25,612 bases of DNA from NCBI GenBank assembly GCA_045605365.1, contig JAZUPV010000008.1, positions 1 to 25,612 of the forward strand, in the 5' to 3' direction. The DNA is from CAKVLS01 sp045605365 (GTDB taxonomy: Bacteria; Bacillota; Clostridia; Christensenellales; UBA1242). Shown in pieces: positions 1-7,717 of the stretch (position 1 is the first letter of the stretch; the number at the start of each line of letters is the position of its first letter). Made by a program: the position numbers and the translations under genes. The notes below the pieces were generated by a model, which had not been told where the DNA came from, made no database searches, and saw only the letters and a program-made list of their open reading frames with translations.

Positions 1-947
1 TTAAGAGACATAACGTCATAGGCATAGGCTTGGTTATATTTCATTATGCCTTGAGTTTCTATACTTGTGTTGCTACTAAGACTAAATGGCGCAACGTCGG
101 CATACTGTAAGTACATAGAAGTTGCCTTTTGTGCTTTTGTATTGTGGTTGTAGCAATAGGTACGACTAGATGTAGAATAACTCATAGCCCCACTACCAAA
201 CCCTACACTACCATCACTCAATGTCTCTATGGTAGAAAAAGCATTGAAGTTGTATGGTGACGACTTAGCATAAAAGGTCAGTCTCTCTATATCAAAATGT
301 TTGGCTTCGAGTAAACTGGTATATAACATATCGTCTTGTTCAAAAGCGACAGAATAGGCGTTGTTTAAACCATATTTGTTAGGTTCACCCAAAAAGCTAA
401 GCGATAATTTGTTGCAGGCATCGTCGTCGTGTCTGTTAGGATAGTCACACGTAAGAGCTGGGTCGTTAGATATAGTTATAATTTGGTCTAGGCAAAACTC
501 TGTAGTCTCTATACCAGACGAAACAAAAATTTCTACTTCTATCTCGCCTGTTGGTGATAAATATTGAAAATCAAACAAGACGTTGGCTTTTGTACCGGAT
601 ACCATAAAGACCTTTTTGGCGACTAGATTGCCATCAAAAAATATATGGGCATCAAACTGACCATCTTGTGATGCGTTGGTTACTTTTAACAAAACTGTAT
701 AGTTAAAAGATTGGTTGGCAGTTGGCTTATAGGTAAGGTATCGTTTTTTTAGAGTGCCTGTAGCGACACCACCGAGCAGTTCTAACATTGTTTGCGTGTT
801 GGTACTAGGCGTAGAAGTATCTGTAGAAGAATCTCCACTAGAGTTTGAGTTAGATGATTGTTTGTTTTTTAGAAAGTTAAGTTGCGTTGCCAAGTCTTCG
901 CACATAAGATAGGCTTGTTTGCCATAGTCTGTTGTTATGTCTAACAT
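1..947 (-). CDS. Phage structural (tail-region) protein, C-terminus cut by window start
   Basis: An open minus-strand frame begins at ATG 947-945 and runs off the window start, giving about 315 residues. The start lies one base beyond the TAG stop of the tail hub gene, so the two are probably translated together. Residues 1-25 look helical, then comes a Ser/Thr/Asn-rich linker (about 26-48, including SSNSNSSGDSSTDTSTPSTN). The rest is beta-rich, with aromatic and Gly/Ser segments typical of phage tail or receptor-binding proteins. I recognise no named domain. Its place directly after the gp10/gp12-like hub is where P22-type phages encode tail needle or tip proteins, so such a role is plausible but is inferred from position only. 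Asparagine is written mostly AAC (19 AAC to 3 AAT by hand count). Confidence 0.75.
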   Translation of the reverse strand, partial: MLDITTDYGKQAYLMCEDLATQLNFLKNKQSSNSNSSGDSSTDTSTPSTNTQTMLELLGGVATGTLKKRYLTYKPTANQSFNYTVLLKVTNASQDGQFDAHIFFDGNLVAKKVFMVSGTKANVLFDFQYLSPTGEIEVEIFVSSGIETTEFCLDQIITISNDPALTCDYPNRHDDDACNKLSLSFLGEPNKYGLNNAYSVAFEQDDMLYTSLLEAKHFDIERLTFYAKSSPYNFNAFSTIETLSDGSVGFGSGAMSYSTSSRTYCYNHNTKAQKATSMYLQYADVAPFSLSSNTSIETQGIMKYNQAYAYDVMSL

Positions 948-948
948 A

Positions 949-2454
949 CTACACCCCCAGACCTATTCTTATAGTTGGGCAAGAAATGTCTGCTTGTGTA
1001 TAAGAAATAATATTGATACCGATAAGTTTGTCTTTTATATTGACTCTAAGTCTTTGTGGTGACAAGTCACCTTTTAGGTCATAGGTCTTGGTATAAGATG
1101 TTGTGACTAGTTGCAACTTGCAATCATATAGTGTGCGAATAAAAATCTCTTTGACAATTTTTGCTTGGTCGATATACCCTAAGTCGCTCAAGGTCGAACG
1201 CCAAACTTTTGGCATAGGCTGGTCATAATAGTTGCCGTCAAAAGTAAGCTCAGAAACTTTGTCTGAGTTTGAACAGCGTTTGCAAAAAAATATCTTTGAG
1301 ATATTTTCTTCTTCTACACTAAGCATACTAGATATGTCTATACCACGTGTTAATGTAAACGCCCCACTCTTGACATCAACCACGATTAAGGTATTGTTGA
1401 TACAATCATCGTTGGTCTCGTCTAAGATAGTCTGGTCGTCGTTGTAGTTAAGTTTGCAGGCAAGATAATATTTGTCAGCGTGAAAACAAGCAACTGCTTT
1501 GTCATTGAAACTTGGCATCATAGACAAAATATCTAAGGTTAGTTTTTTTGTGTTGATACCGTCAAAAGAATATATACCGTCATTGGTCATAAAAAATATC
1601 TTGTTGCCACATACGGTGACGGTGTCAGGTATGATTCTGCTACCAGAGTAATATAGCTGTGAAATTGTGTATTCTCCGTTTTCGTCGTAGAAGGCAAGTT
1701 TGGTTATGCCATAATCTCTAAAAATGTAAATATAGCCTAAAAAACTAATGATTTTGTTCATATCGCCCATTTGGTCGGATATGGCTATAACGCCCGAATC
1801 TTCTGCATCTCCCGTTACTAACCAGTTGGTCGGGTCTAAGTTTTTGCTATATCTTATGGTACTTGGCATATCTTGCACTATTGCAAACAATCTATCTTTG
1901 TGCAAACACATCGACCTTATGGTCGGTGCAGTGGCCACAGAGTAAGGCATAATGTCACAATCCCACACTAACATACCATCTTCTGGCGTACAAAAGATAA
2001 GTATATCTCTACCGTTTAAACGGTAATTAATAACGGTAGGTTTTGATTGCAATGTTTTGTCATACAATGGGTGCAAGTATGGGTCATCGACAAAAGTTTT
2101 GAACCAGTACAAGTTGGTGTCTTTGCAATACACTACAAAAGAGTGTTGCTTTTTTTGATAAGTTTCGCTATAGAATTTGTAATGCCATAGCCCCAATATA
2201 TCACTGCCCTTGTCAAACAAAACTTGTCTTTCGCTAGGGTCGGTTGACGTCTCCGAATTAGGCAAGGTCATCGACCTAAAACCATATCCTTGTTTTAAGG
2301 CACCATTGTCGTATCTATAGTTGTATGACTGTTGGGCTTTGGATAGTTTTAGGATATTAGGGTCTAGGTCACTATTTTGTCCCACGCTAAAAGGCTCAAG
2401 TTTTAAGTCTACATATTTTAATTTTTTTGTAGGCAAGGTGTTGTCATAAAACAT
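949..2454 (-). CDS. Tail hub / packaged-DNA stabilisation protein (P22 gp10 / T7 gp12-like beta-propeller)
   Basis: About 501 residues. Repeated blade-like units fit a beta-propeller, for example HKDRLFAIVQD, ISFLGYIYIFRDYGITKL and GNKIFFMTNDGIYSFDG. The DPTNW and YGITKL segments are typical of the tail-hub proteins that plug the portal-connector channel in short-tailed phages. A GTG at 2463 would extend the frame, but it lies inside the ribosome binding site (AGGAGG at 2468-2463). The ATG at 2454 sits 8 bases after that site and overlaps the preceding stop as TGATG, so translational coupling is likely. P22 gp10 is 472 residues, so the size fits. Assignment rests on fold pattern and gene order (coat, small protein, connector, hub), not a database hit. 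Confidence 0.7.
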   Translation of the reverse strand: MFYDNTLPTKKLKYVDLKLEPFSVGQNSDLDPNILKLSKAQQSYNYRYDNGALKQGYGFRSMTLPNSETSTDPSERQVLFDKGSDILGLWHYKFYSETYQKKQHSFVVYCKDTNLYWFKTFVDDPYLHPLYDKTLQSKPTVINYRLNGRDILIFCTPEDGMLVWDCDIMPYSVATAPTIRSMCLHKDRLFAIVQDMPSTIRYSKNLDPTNWLVTGDAEDSGVIAISDQMGDMNKIISFLGYIYIFRDYGITKLAFYDENGEYTISQLYYSGSRIIPDTVTVCGNKIFFMTNDGIYSFDGINTKKLTLDILSMMPSFNDKAVACFHADKYYLACKLNYNDDQTILDETNDDCINNTLIVVDVKSGAFTLTRGIDISSMLSVEEENISKIFFCKRCSNSDKVSELTFDGNYYDQPMPKVWRSTLSDLGYIDQAKIVKEIFIRTLYDCKLQLVTTSYTKTYDLKGDLSPQRLRVNIKDKLIGINIISYTQADISCPTIRIGLGV

Positions 2455-3023
2455 CACAACCACCTCCTAGTAGGCAACTTTAGGTCTGCTTTTTTGCGAG
2501 TTTCTATTTTGAGCAAACTCTTGTAGCGCTGCTCCCACAAGGCTGCGTCTTCGTATAGACCCAAGATATAACAAAACTCTGCGACTGTACCCATAGCTAG
2601 ACACTTAAGAGAAATTCTACCGGCGAAGTTGTTGATATCACTTGTGATTGTCAACTCGTCTGGTACATAACTATATGTTATGTTGACGTTGCCGTTGACA
2701 TTGGTGTCGATATAGTTATCGTAGACTTTGAACTTATAGTTTTTTGACTGGTCTAGACTTGAAATAGCGTAGATGTCTTTTGGTTGTTTTTGCAAGTCAT
2801 CTATAAAAATTTTGTTGTTTTGTATCAAAAGCTGTTGTTTAAAAAGTAATGGCAAATAATCTAGGGCTATCTCTTGGTAGCATAGGTTAAGACTTTTTAG
2901 CAACAACTCATAATGTTTGCTTTCGATATTGTCAGCTGGTTGTTGAGTTTGTTCTATTAGCGGCAACAACTCTTGTTTATTTAAAAAAACCGCTGCAAGA
3001 GATAATACTTGCTGAGTTGTCAT
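2454..3023 (-). CDS. Head-tail connector / tail accessory protein (P22 gp4 / T7 gp11-like)
   Basis: 189 residues starting at ATG 3023, with AGGAG about 8 bases upstream. The N-terminal half is helical. A central beta segment follows (around NYKFKVYDNYIDTNV and ITYSYVPDEL), then a C-terminal helix pair (LKCLAMGTVAEFCYILGL and EDAALWEQRYKSLL) and a basic end (LPTRRWL). This layout and the RRWL end fit the connector ring proteins that dock under the portal in podoviruses, and P22 gp4 is similar in length (166). The gene follows the 121-residue protein with its binding site overlapping that gene's stop, and it overlaps the tail hub gene at its own stop. The function is inferred from sequence pattern and synteny. 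Confidence 0.65.
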   Translation of the reverse strand: MTTQQVLSLAAVFLNKQELLPLIEQTQQPADNIESKHYELLLKSLNLCYQEIALDYLPLLFKQQLLIQNNKIFIDDLQKQPKDIYAISSLDQSKNYKFKVYDNYIDTNVNGNVNITYSYVPDELTITSDINNFAGRISLKCLAMGTVAEFCYILGLYEDAALWEQRYKSLLKIETRKKADLKLPTRRWL

Positions 3024-3037
3024 ATATTTATCTCCTT

Positions 3038-3403
3038 TTAGTCAACTTGGTCAAAATTGATAGTTTTTGTACTATAGTTAAGATAATCGGTATAGTTTTT
3101 TAGCTTGGCTGTAGCTTTGTCTATGATAAGTTGTGTTGACTTGGTTTTTATAAGATAGTTATCTAGTTCTATCTGTTTAAAAATTTTGTCAAAGTTGCCT
3201 TGTTTTGTTTTGAGTGTTTTTTGCACTGCCCTTTTATCAAGAGTTTTGCCCAAGGTAAGACAAAATGTAGAGTATTTTTGCTTAGAGTGATGCAGTTGAT
3301 AAACTTGGGCTTTGGTGTCATATACGACATAATAATAGGGGTCGATTGCTCTTATACGTTTAGCAATGTTAAACATATCGTTGGTTATTTTGATAAGTGA
3401 CAT
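3038..3403 (-). CDS. Small phage head-associated protein, function unknown
   Basis: 121 residues, basic, with no signal peptide or membrane segment. The N-terminus is helical (NMFNIAKRIRAIDP), then comes a short beta section (YYYVVYDTKAQVYQLHH) and a long helical C-terminal half (about residues 50-110). It is the first gene after the terminator that follows the capsid gene, and it comes just before the connector gene. Similar short proteins with an IDP(Y/G)Y-type motif occur next to capsid genes in Clostridia prophages, to my recollection. I cannot assign a role. The start is preceded by AAGGAAAA, a weaker ribosome binding site than those of its neighbours, with a poly-A spacer. Confidence 0.7.
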   Translation of the reverse strand: MSLIKITNDMFNIAKRIRAIDPYYYVVYDTKAQVYQLHHSKQKYSTFCLTLGKTLDKRAVQKTLKTKQGNFDKIFKQIELDNYLIKTKSTQLIIDKATAKLKNYTDYLNYSTKTINFDQVD

Positions 3404-3423
3404 TTTTTATTTTCCTTTTTTTT

Positions 3424-3453
3424 AAAAAAAGGCAGACAAGATTATGTCTGCCT
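3424..3453 (-). terminator. Intrinsic terminator after the major capsid gene
   Basis: Read on the minus strand, a perfect 9-bp stem (AGGCAGACA with TGTCTGCCT, arms 3445-3453 and 3430-3438, 6-base loop) is followed by six T. It lies 8 bases past the capsid stop and before the 121-residue gene. Partial termination here would yield much more capsid mRNA than tail mRNA. Confidence 0.85.
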
Positions 3454-3461
3454 TATAGATA

Positions 3462-4628
3462 TTATTGTGCGCTAGCAGTGATACCAGAGATTTTTGCTTG
3501 GCCATTTGGCTTGTTGCAAATAAGGTCTGCATATTTTACTAAAGTTGCACTGTAAGTAGGATAACCTGCGTTTTGTTTGATGATTTTTCCGTCTTGGTCT
3601 TCTAACCATTTCCAATCACATAGTTGATGCAAGTTAAACTCGCTGGTGTTTAGTAGATACATAGTATCGTCAGCTACAAATCTATCTGCGATAAGTGGTA
3701 TACCATTGTAAGAGATAGCTTTGTATCCGCCATTTAGCTCCATAACGTCGACATTGCGTCTAAAGTTTTGAAGGTATTTTTGGTATAGTCTTTTTACTTT
3801 TGCTGAGCAAGTAATAAAGTCTACTACACTACCAGTTGTTTCTTCTAGGTTGTCGATGGCTGTTTGGATAACTTCGTCATCGATACTTTCTGAAGTAGAG
3901 ATGTATGGGTTCATCCAAGTATGGGTTGCTTTGTCTACGCCATACAAAGTGCCAGTTTTGGCAAAGATTGAGCCAAGACCTGTGATTTCTTGGTCTTTTG
4001 AACCTTGAACATAGATTTCGGCTGTTTGTGCTGGTAGAGTTGAAGAGTTGATTTTGATTTGTTTATTTTCTCTATCTATAGCAAGTATTCTTACGGCTTT
4101 TAGCCCTTCTACTACTTGACCATCTTGATAGAAGTCTACAACCATACCTTCCATAAGGTTGCGGACATTGTCAACTGTACACAAAGTACTAGCTGTAGCT
4201 GCAGTAGTGACAGTTGCTAATTTGCCAGAACCGTCACCATATAGCATACGACCTAGGTTGAAAGAGCTAGCTTTGATCAAGCCTTCCATCTCGTCGTTAA
4301 GCAAGTTGACAAAAGCACCTGCGTTGTGTTGAGATGCTCTGATGGCTTTGTCGCTAAGTTCGATAGTGCCATACAAGTTTTTTAGAGTTGAAACAAATTG
4401 AACGTAGTTGTTTGATGCTGGATTAGGCAAAGAGCCTTCTTCTGTGCCAGCACCGATACCGCCGTTGATACCATAAGGAGCTAGTTTTCTAATTTCTTTG
4501 CCCCAAACGTCACGGCTGGTTTGTTTGATTTTTGATAAAAGTGGGTTTGCACTGATATTAAGTTGGTCGCTAACTACCCCAAGGTAAACTGTCTTTAGGG
4601 CGTCTTGTGCGCTGGTTAATGTTACCAT
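3462..4628 (-). CDS. Phage major capsid protein (HK97-fold type)
   Basis: 388 residues. It forms the icosahedral shell around the packaged DNA. Gene order is the main support: portal, then acidic scaffold, then this protein, then an intrinsic terminator. Within the protein, an N-terminal helix leads into a segment rich in Gly and Ala (GINGGIGAGTEEGSLP) and a long spine-helix-like stretch (AFVNLLNDEMEGLIKASSFN). A C-terminal part holds the typical asymmetric, beta-rich assembly (GIPLIADRFVADDTMYLLN). P22 coat protein is 430 residues, so size fits. A strong AAGGAG lies 9 bases before the ATG. There is no obvious protease site or fused scaffold, consistent with the separate scaffold gene upstream. 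The HK97 fold is inferred. Confidence 0.85.
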   Translation of the reverse strand: MVTLTSAQDALKTVYLGVVSDQLNISANPLLSKIKQTSRDVWGKEIRKLAPYGINGGIGAGTEEGSLPNPASNNYVQFVSTLKNLYGTIELSDKAIRASQHNAGAFVNLLNDEMEGLIKASSFNLGRMLYGDGSGKLATVTTAATASTLCTVDNVRNLMEGMVVDFYQDGQVVEGLKAVRILAIDRENKQIKINSSTLPAQTAEIYVQGSKDQEITGLGSIFAKTGTLYGVDKATHTWMNPYISTSESIDDEVIQTAIDNLEETTGSVVDFITCSAKVKRLYQKYLQNFRRNVDVMELNGGYKAISYNGIPLIADRFVADDTMYLLNTSEFNLHQLCDWKWLEDQDGKIIKQNAGYPTYSATLVKYADLICNKPNGQAKISGITASAQ

Positions 4629-4642
4629 TATAATGTTCTCCT

Positions 4643-5281
4643 TTATTCTCCAAACATTGACCTAACAATATTGCCCGCTTCGGTAAGGGTTGTTGGTTTT
4701 GTTTTTGGTGTAAGGACACTTTGAGAGCCAACGTGCGTAGCAATAACGTTGGGCGATTTGTTTAGAGTTATGTTGTCAAAATATTGTTGAATGATTGTTT
4801 GTTTGATTGTTGGGTCACTATAGACATATTGTTGCAAAAAGTTTGGGTCTTTAATTAGGTCGGCTTTTGTGCAGTAGTTGTCTATAGCAAAATGAGATAC
4901 TGCGTCAAGTAAGGCTTGTTTTGTGTCGTCACACTCACTAGATACTTGAGAGAGTATTTCTTGTTTGTTAGTGGCAAATTTGGTGTTTGTTTTTATAAAC
5001 TCGTCAAATTCTTTTTCTAACAAGGTTTGTCTAGAAGGCAAGGTCTTAGATTGTTTGTTTTCTTCTAGTTGTTTTGATACTTCGGCTAAAGACTGGCACT
5101 TTTTTGTAAACTCGCTCTGCAAGTTGTTGTATGCATTAAGCAATGCTTGTGGGTCTTTGAATTTGCCTAAAGATTTGGAGCCGTTAAGATTGCTGTCACA
5201 CCCATTATCTTGTTGTGTAGCTACACCTTGGTGGCAAGGCAAGTCTTGTGGTGGTTGTTCCAAAATATTGTTGTTGTCCAT
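4643..5281 (-). CDS. Capsid scaffolding protein
   Basis: 212 residues, acidic and Gln/Asn-rich, mostly predicted helical. Residues about 35-70 look like a coiled coil (ALLNAYNNLQSEFTKKCQSL), and Pro/Gln-rich ends flank it. Such proteins guide assembly of coat subunits around the portal and then leave the procapsid. The call rests on its place between portal and capsid genes, its composition and its size (P22 gp8 is 303 residues). It starts 2 bases after the portal stop, with AAAGGAG inside the portal C-terminus, so it is translated with its neighbours. The short C-terminal stretch TLTEAGNIVRSMFGE may be the coat-binding end. Confidence 0.7.
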   Translation of the reverse strand: MDNNNILEQPPQDLPCHQGVATQQDNGCDSNLNGSKSLGKFKDPQALLNAYNNLQSEFTKKCQSLAEVSKQLEENKQSKTLPSRQTLLEKEFDEFIKTNTKFATNKQEILSQVSSECDDTKQALLDAVSHFAIDNYCTKADLIKDPNFLQQYVYSDPTIKQTIIQQYFDNITLNKSPNVIATHVGSQSVLTPKTKPTTLTEAGNIVRSMFGE

Positions 5282-5283
5282 AA

Positions 5284-7173
5284 TTATTCTCCTTTAGTTT
5301 GTTGCTCAAGATAAGTCTTGTGCAGTCTAATATGATTTAAGAATTTGTCTTTTATATTTGGTTGTTTGTCTTTGTACTCTTCGTACTCTTTGGTTAACAT
5401 AAAACCTATGTGTTCGTTGATGTGTAATTCGTGGTCGTCAATGTCAGTTACTTCTACTTGACGAGGATTGGTGATTAGCATTAAGTTTTCTTTGTCGGCA
5501 TATTTTATTTGTAAAGTTTTTAGATCGACACTATTTTCCCAAATGCCAAAGCCTAACATTTCTAAAACTTTGTGTCTGGTAGAGTTGGACATAGTGCCAT
5601 CTTGGTCATTAAGTAGACCAGCGTTAAGAAGTTCAAATATCATACTGCGTTTTTGAGCAAGGGTTTCGCCGATTTCGTTTTCTGTTTCAAATACGATATC
5701 TTCGCTAGAGATGTCATTGTTGACAAAATAAAACATATCTACACCGCCTTCGTCATTGTTAAGGCGAGCTAGACGTGGTGTTAAGGCATATTGCTTGTAT
5801 AGTCTAAGTATATGACGGGCAACGTCTCTTACGGCTAGTTTGATATTGTCAGCTGTAGAAGTAAGACGAGAATTGTCTTGTTCTATAAGTAGTTGCAAAG
5901 CTGTACCACTTAAATTACCTGCCACGACTGAATTGTTGCGGAGAATTTCACTAATACCGCTTATTTCGGTAAACTCTTCTAGCAGACGTTGTTCTTCTGT
6001 AGTAAAGTCTGCTGGCACACTGCTATTGGTCATAATGCTAGGTGGGTTTGAACCCTGTCTATATACTAGTACTTTGCCTGGAGAAAGACCTTCTATCTCT
6101 AGGTTGTCAGTATCTACTGAGCCATCTTCTACTGTCAAAATGCCCATAGATAATCTATTGAGAAACTCGTGTTTGCGGTTTTTTACTGCGTTGTAGGCAC
6201 GCTGTACTGGTATAATACGCTCTATCATACTTGCACCCCAGAAACAACCTGCTTGTTCGTTAGATATTTGTCTAACAAATGGATAACCACGTTTACCATC
6301 GATACCGTTAAGGTATGGTAGTTCGTCAAGATAAAGTAATTTGTCTTGGCATACGATTATCAATCTACCGTTTGGGTATTTTACTGTTGGGGCTTCGTAC
6401 TTTTCGATGACGATGGCTTGATTTGTTTTTGTAGAGTTGACAAGTTTGGTTGCGGTTGAGTTATAACCTAACCCACCTGTAACCTGAGAGTTTTGTAGAG
6501 AAAATACGTCGATATCTTCTGGCTCTACGTCAACACCCCAGATGTTTTTGATGGTTTCTATATTGTAGGCTTTGGCGTGGATAATACTTGCGCAGTCTTC
6601 TACACTACCGCTACAACTACTTTCGGGGAAGATTTCGTATGGTGGGACAGCTACTACTTGAACTTCGCCTTCGTATACGGGTTGTCCGTTTTTGTCTTTT
6701 GCGATGGTTTTGCCACCGATGTTGTTCCAGATAATTTTGTAAAAACCTGTACCACAGATTTCGCTCCATTTTGTTACTTCTTGGATAACACCTGCTAGGT
6801 TTAATTTTTGGTAGACGCTATCGATAATGTCCTTGCTCATTTTAGCGATTTTTATATCGTTTTCTTGAGTGCTAGAAGGGACAACTTTCATCTTAGGTCT
6901 AACACGAGACAATTTAGAAAAGCGTGCTTCAAACAAGGGTGCAATGTGGTTGAAAACTTCTCTTTCTTGCCAAAAGTATTGCTTTTCGTAATCTTCTACT
7001 TCGTTAAGGGGATTGATAGAACAATATTGATTGCCCATAAGAAAGTTGCTGTTAAGACGCCACTGTGCTTCGAAGGTTTTTCTTTCTTGTTGGCGAGAGT
7101 GAAAGTCTTGCTTGACTGAAGATATAAGTTGTTGGATAATTTCTTTTTGTTTTTGTTCGAGTTTATTTTTCAT
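5284..7173 (-). CDS. Phage portal protein (P22-like)
   Basis: 629 residues. Portal proteins form the dodecameric ring at one capsid vertex through which terminase pumps DNA. The N-terminal region (EKQYFWQEREVFNHIAPLFE, then RVRPKMKVVPSS and the TKWSEICGTGFYKIIW segment) has the usual portal pattern. A middle clip/stem region and a helical crown follow, with NRKHEFLNRLSMG and GNLSGTALQLLIEQ as the most recognisable pieces. Length is close to P22 gp1 (725) and longer than most siphovirus portals, supporting a podovirus-type particle. The start overlaps the zinc-finger gene by 11 bases and is preceded by AAGGAA. Confidence 0.85.
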   Translation of the reverse strand: MKNKLEQKQKEIIQQLISSVKQDFHSRQQERKTFEAQWRLNSNFLMGNQYCSINPLNEVEDYEKQYFWQEREVFNHIAPLFEARFSKLSRVRPKMKVVPSSTQENDIKIAKMSKDIIDSVYQKLNLAGVIQEVTKWSEICGTGFYKIIWNNIGGKTIAKDKNGQPVYEGEVQVVAVPPYEIFPESSCSGSVEDCASIIHAKAYNIETIKNIWGVDVEPEDIDVFSLQNSQVTGGLGYNSTATKLVNSTKTNQAIVIEKYEAPTVKYPNGRLIIVCQDKLLYLDELPYLNGIDGKRGYPFVRQISNEQAGCFWGASMIERIIPVQRAYNAVKNRKHEFLNRLSMGILTVEDGSVDTDNLEIEGLSPGKVLVYRQGSNPPSIMTNSSVPADFTTEEQRLLEEFTEISGISEILRNNSVVAGNLSGTALQLLIEQDNSRLTSTADNIKLAVRDVARHILRLYKQYALTPRLARLNNDEGGVDMFYFVNNDISSEDIVFETENEIGETLAQKRSMIFELLNAGLLNDQDGTMSNSTRHKVLEMLGFGIWENSVDLKTLQIKYADKENLMLITNPRQVEVTDIDDHELHINEHIGFMLTKEYEEYKDKQPNIKDKFLNHIRLHKTYLEQQTKGE

Positions 7174-7345
7174 TTAGTTTAAGTTCCTTTTGTTTTATAA
7201 AAATGTTGGTTGGACTTTTTGGTATGATACCTTTTGCGAGTGCTTTATACAGGTCTAGTTGACAACTAGTACAAAGTGCCAAGGCGGTGTTGTTTATACA
7301 AAAAGTTTTGGCGGATTTGTTGCAAAAATGGCACGTTTTATTCAT
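7163..7345 (-). CDS. 60-residue zinc-finger protein inside the packaging cluster
   Basis: A tiny protein with Cys5-x2-Cys8 and Cys25-x2-Cys28 (CHFC ... CTSC), a likely four-cysteine zinc ribbon, plus Cys16 between them. The C-terminal half is basic (KSPTNIFIKQKELKLNEK). It overlaps the small-terminase-like gene by 8 bases and the portal gene by 11, and has GGAG about 10 bases before its ATG, so it is a real member of the operon. Function is unknown. A nucleic-acid or terminase/portal-binding adaptor is possible given its position. Confidence 0.65.
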   Translation of the reverse strand: MNKTCHFCNKSAKTFCINNTALALCTSCQLDLYKALAKGIIPKSPTNIFIKQKELKLNEK

Positions 7346-7667
7346 TTTGGATAGTCTCCGTTTGTTCGTTTTGAAGAAGTTTTAAGAGTTTGTCCCTTTC
7401 TTGGATTAGTTGTTGGTCGGTTAATGTAGAGATATTGTCTTGTATGCCGATAAGTTCTATAAGAGTTTTTACTGCGGGGATATCTGGCGGGACTTCTTTG
7501 CTGGTGACTTTGCGTTTGGACAAGATAAGATTGTCGTCTTGAGAGATATATTCTTCGATAATTTCTTGGCTGGTATACCCCATAGCTTTTTTATAAAGAG
7601 CTTGTTTTATGACTTGGTCATCAGTGGTAGGCTTAATATTTTTTGTGGATTTGGTTGTCTTTTTCAT
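7338..7667 (-). CDS. Small-terminase-like protein
   Basis: 109 residues from ATG 7667. AAAAGGAGC lies just upstream with a short spacer. A GTG at 7694 would add nine residues, but that stretch encodes the ribosome binding site itself and lies in a terminator hairpin, so I reject it. The sequence has a Lys/Thr-rich N-terminus, a helix (QALYKKAMGYTSQEIIEEY), then TSKEVPPDIPAVKTLIELI, a segment like the C-terminal VPPDxxAxxxL part of terminase small subunits and related prophage proteins. A charged helix ends it. In most phages the small subunit precedes the large one; here it follows. It could also be an unrelated head protein. Confidence 0.55.
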   Translation of the reverse strand: MKKTTKSTKNIKPTTDDQVIKQALYKKAMGYTSQEIIEEYISQDDNLILSKRKVTSKEVPPDIPAVKTLIELIGIQDNISTLTDQQLIQERDKLLKLLQNEQTETIQNE

Positions 7668-7683
7668 AATGCTCCTTTTATGT

Positions 7684-7717
7684 AAAAAGCCCACACTATC
7701 GATGATAGCGTAGGCTT
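7684..7717 (-). terminator. Intrinsic terminator overlapping the terL stop codon
   Basis: On the minus strand a 14-bp stem (arms 7704-7717 and 7687-7700, 3-base loop) has only two G-U pairs and is followed by five T. Those G-U pairs become A-C mismatches on the other strand, so it works only in the minus orientation. The TAG stop of terL (7698-7696) is inside the 3' arm, so ribosomes finishing terL should disturb it. It may lower expression of everything downstream when terL is not translated. Confidence 0.75.

Noticed and set aside
2454..2463. GTG start at 2463 for the tail hub gene
   Set aside because: It lies within the AGGAGG ribosome binding site; ATG 2454 is correctly spaced.
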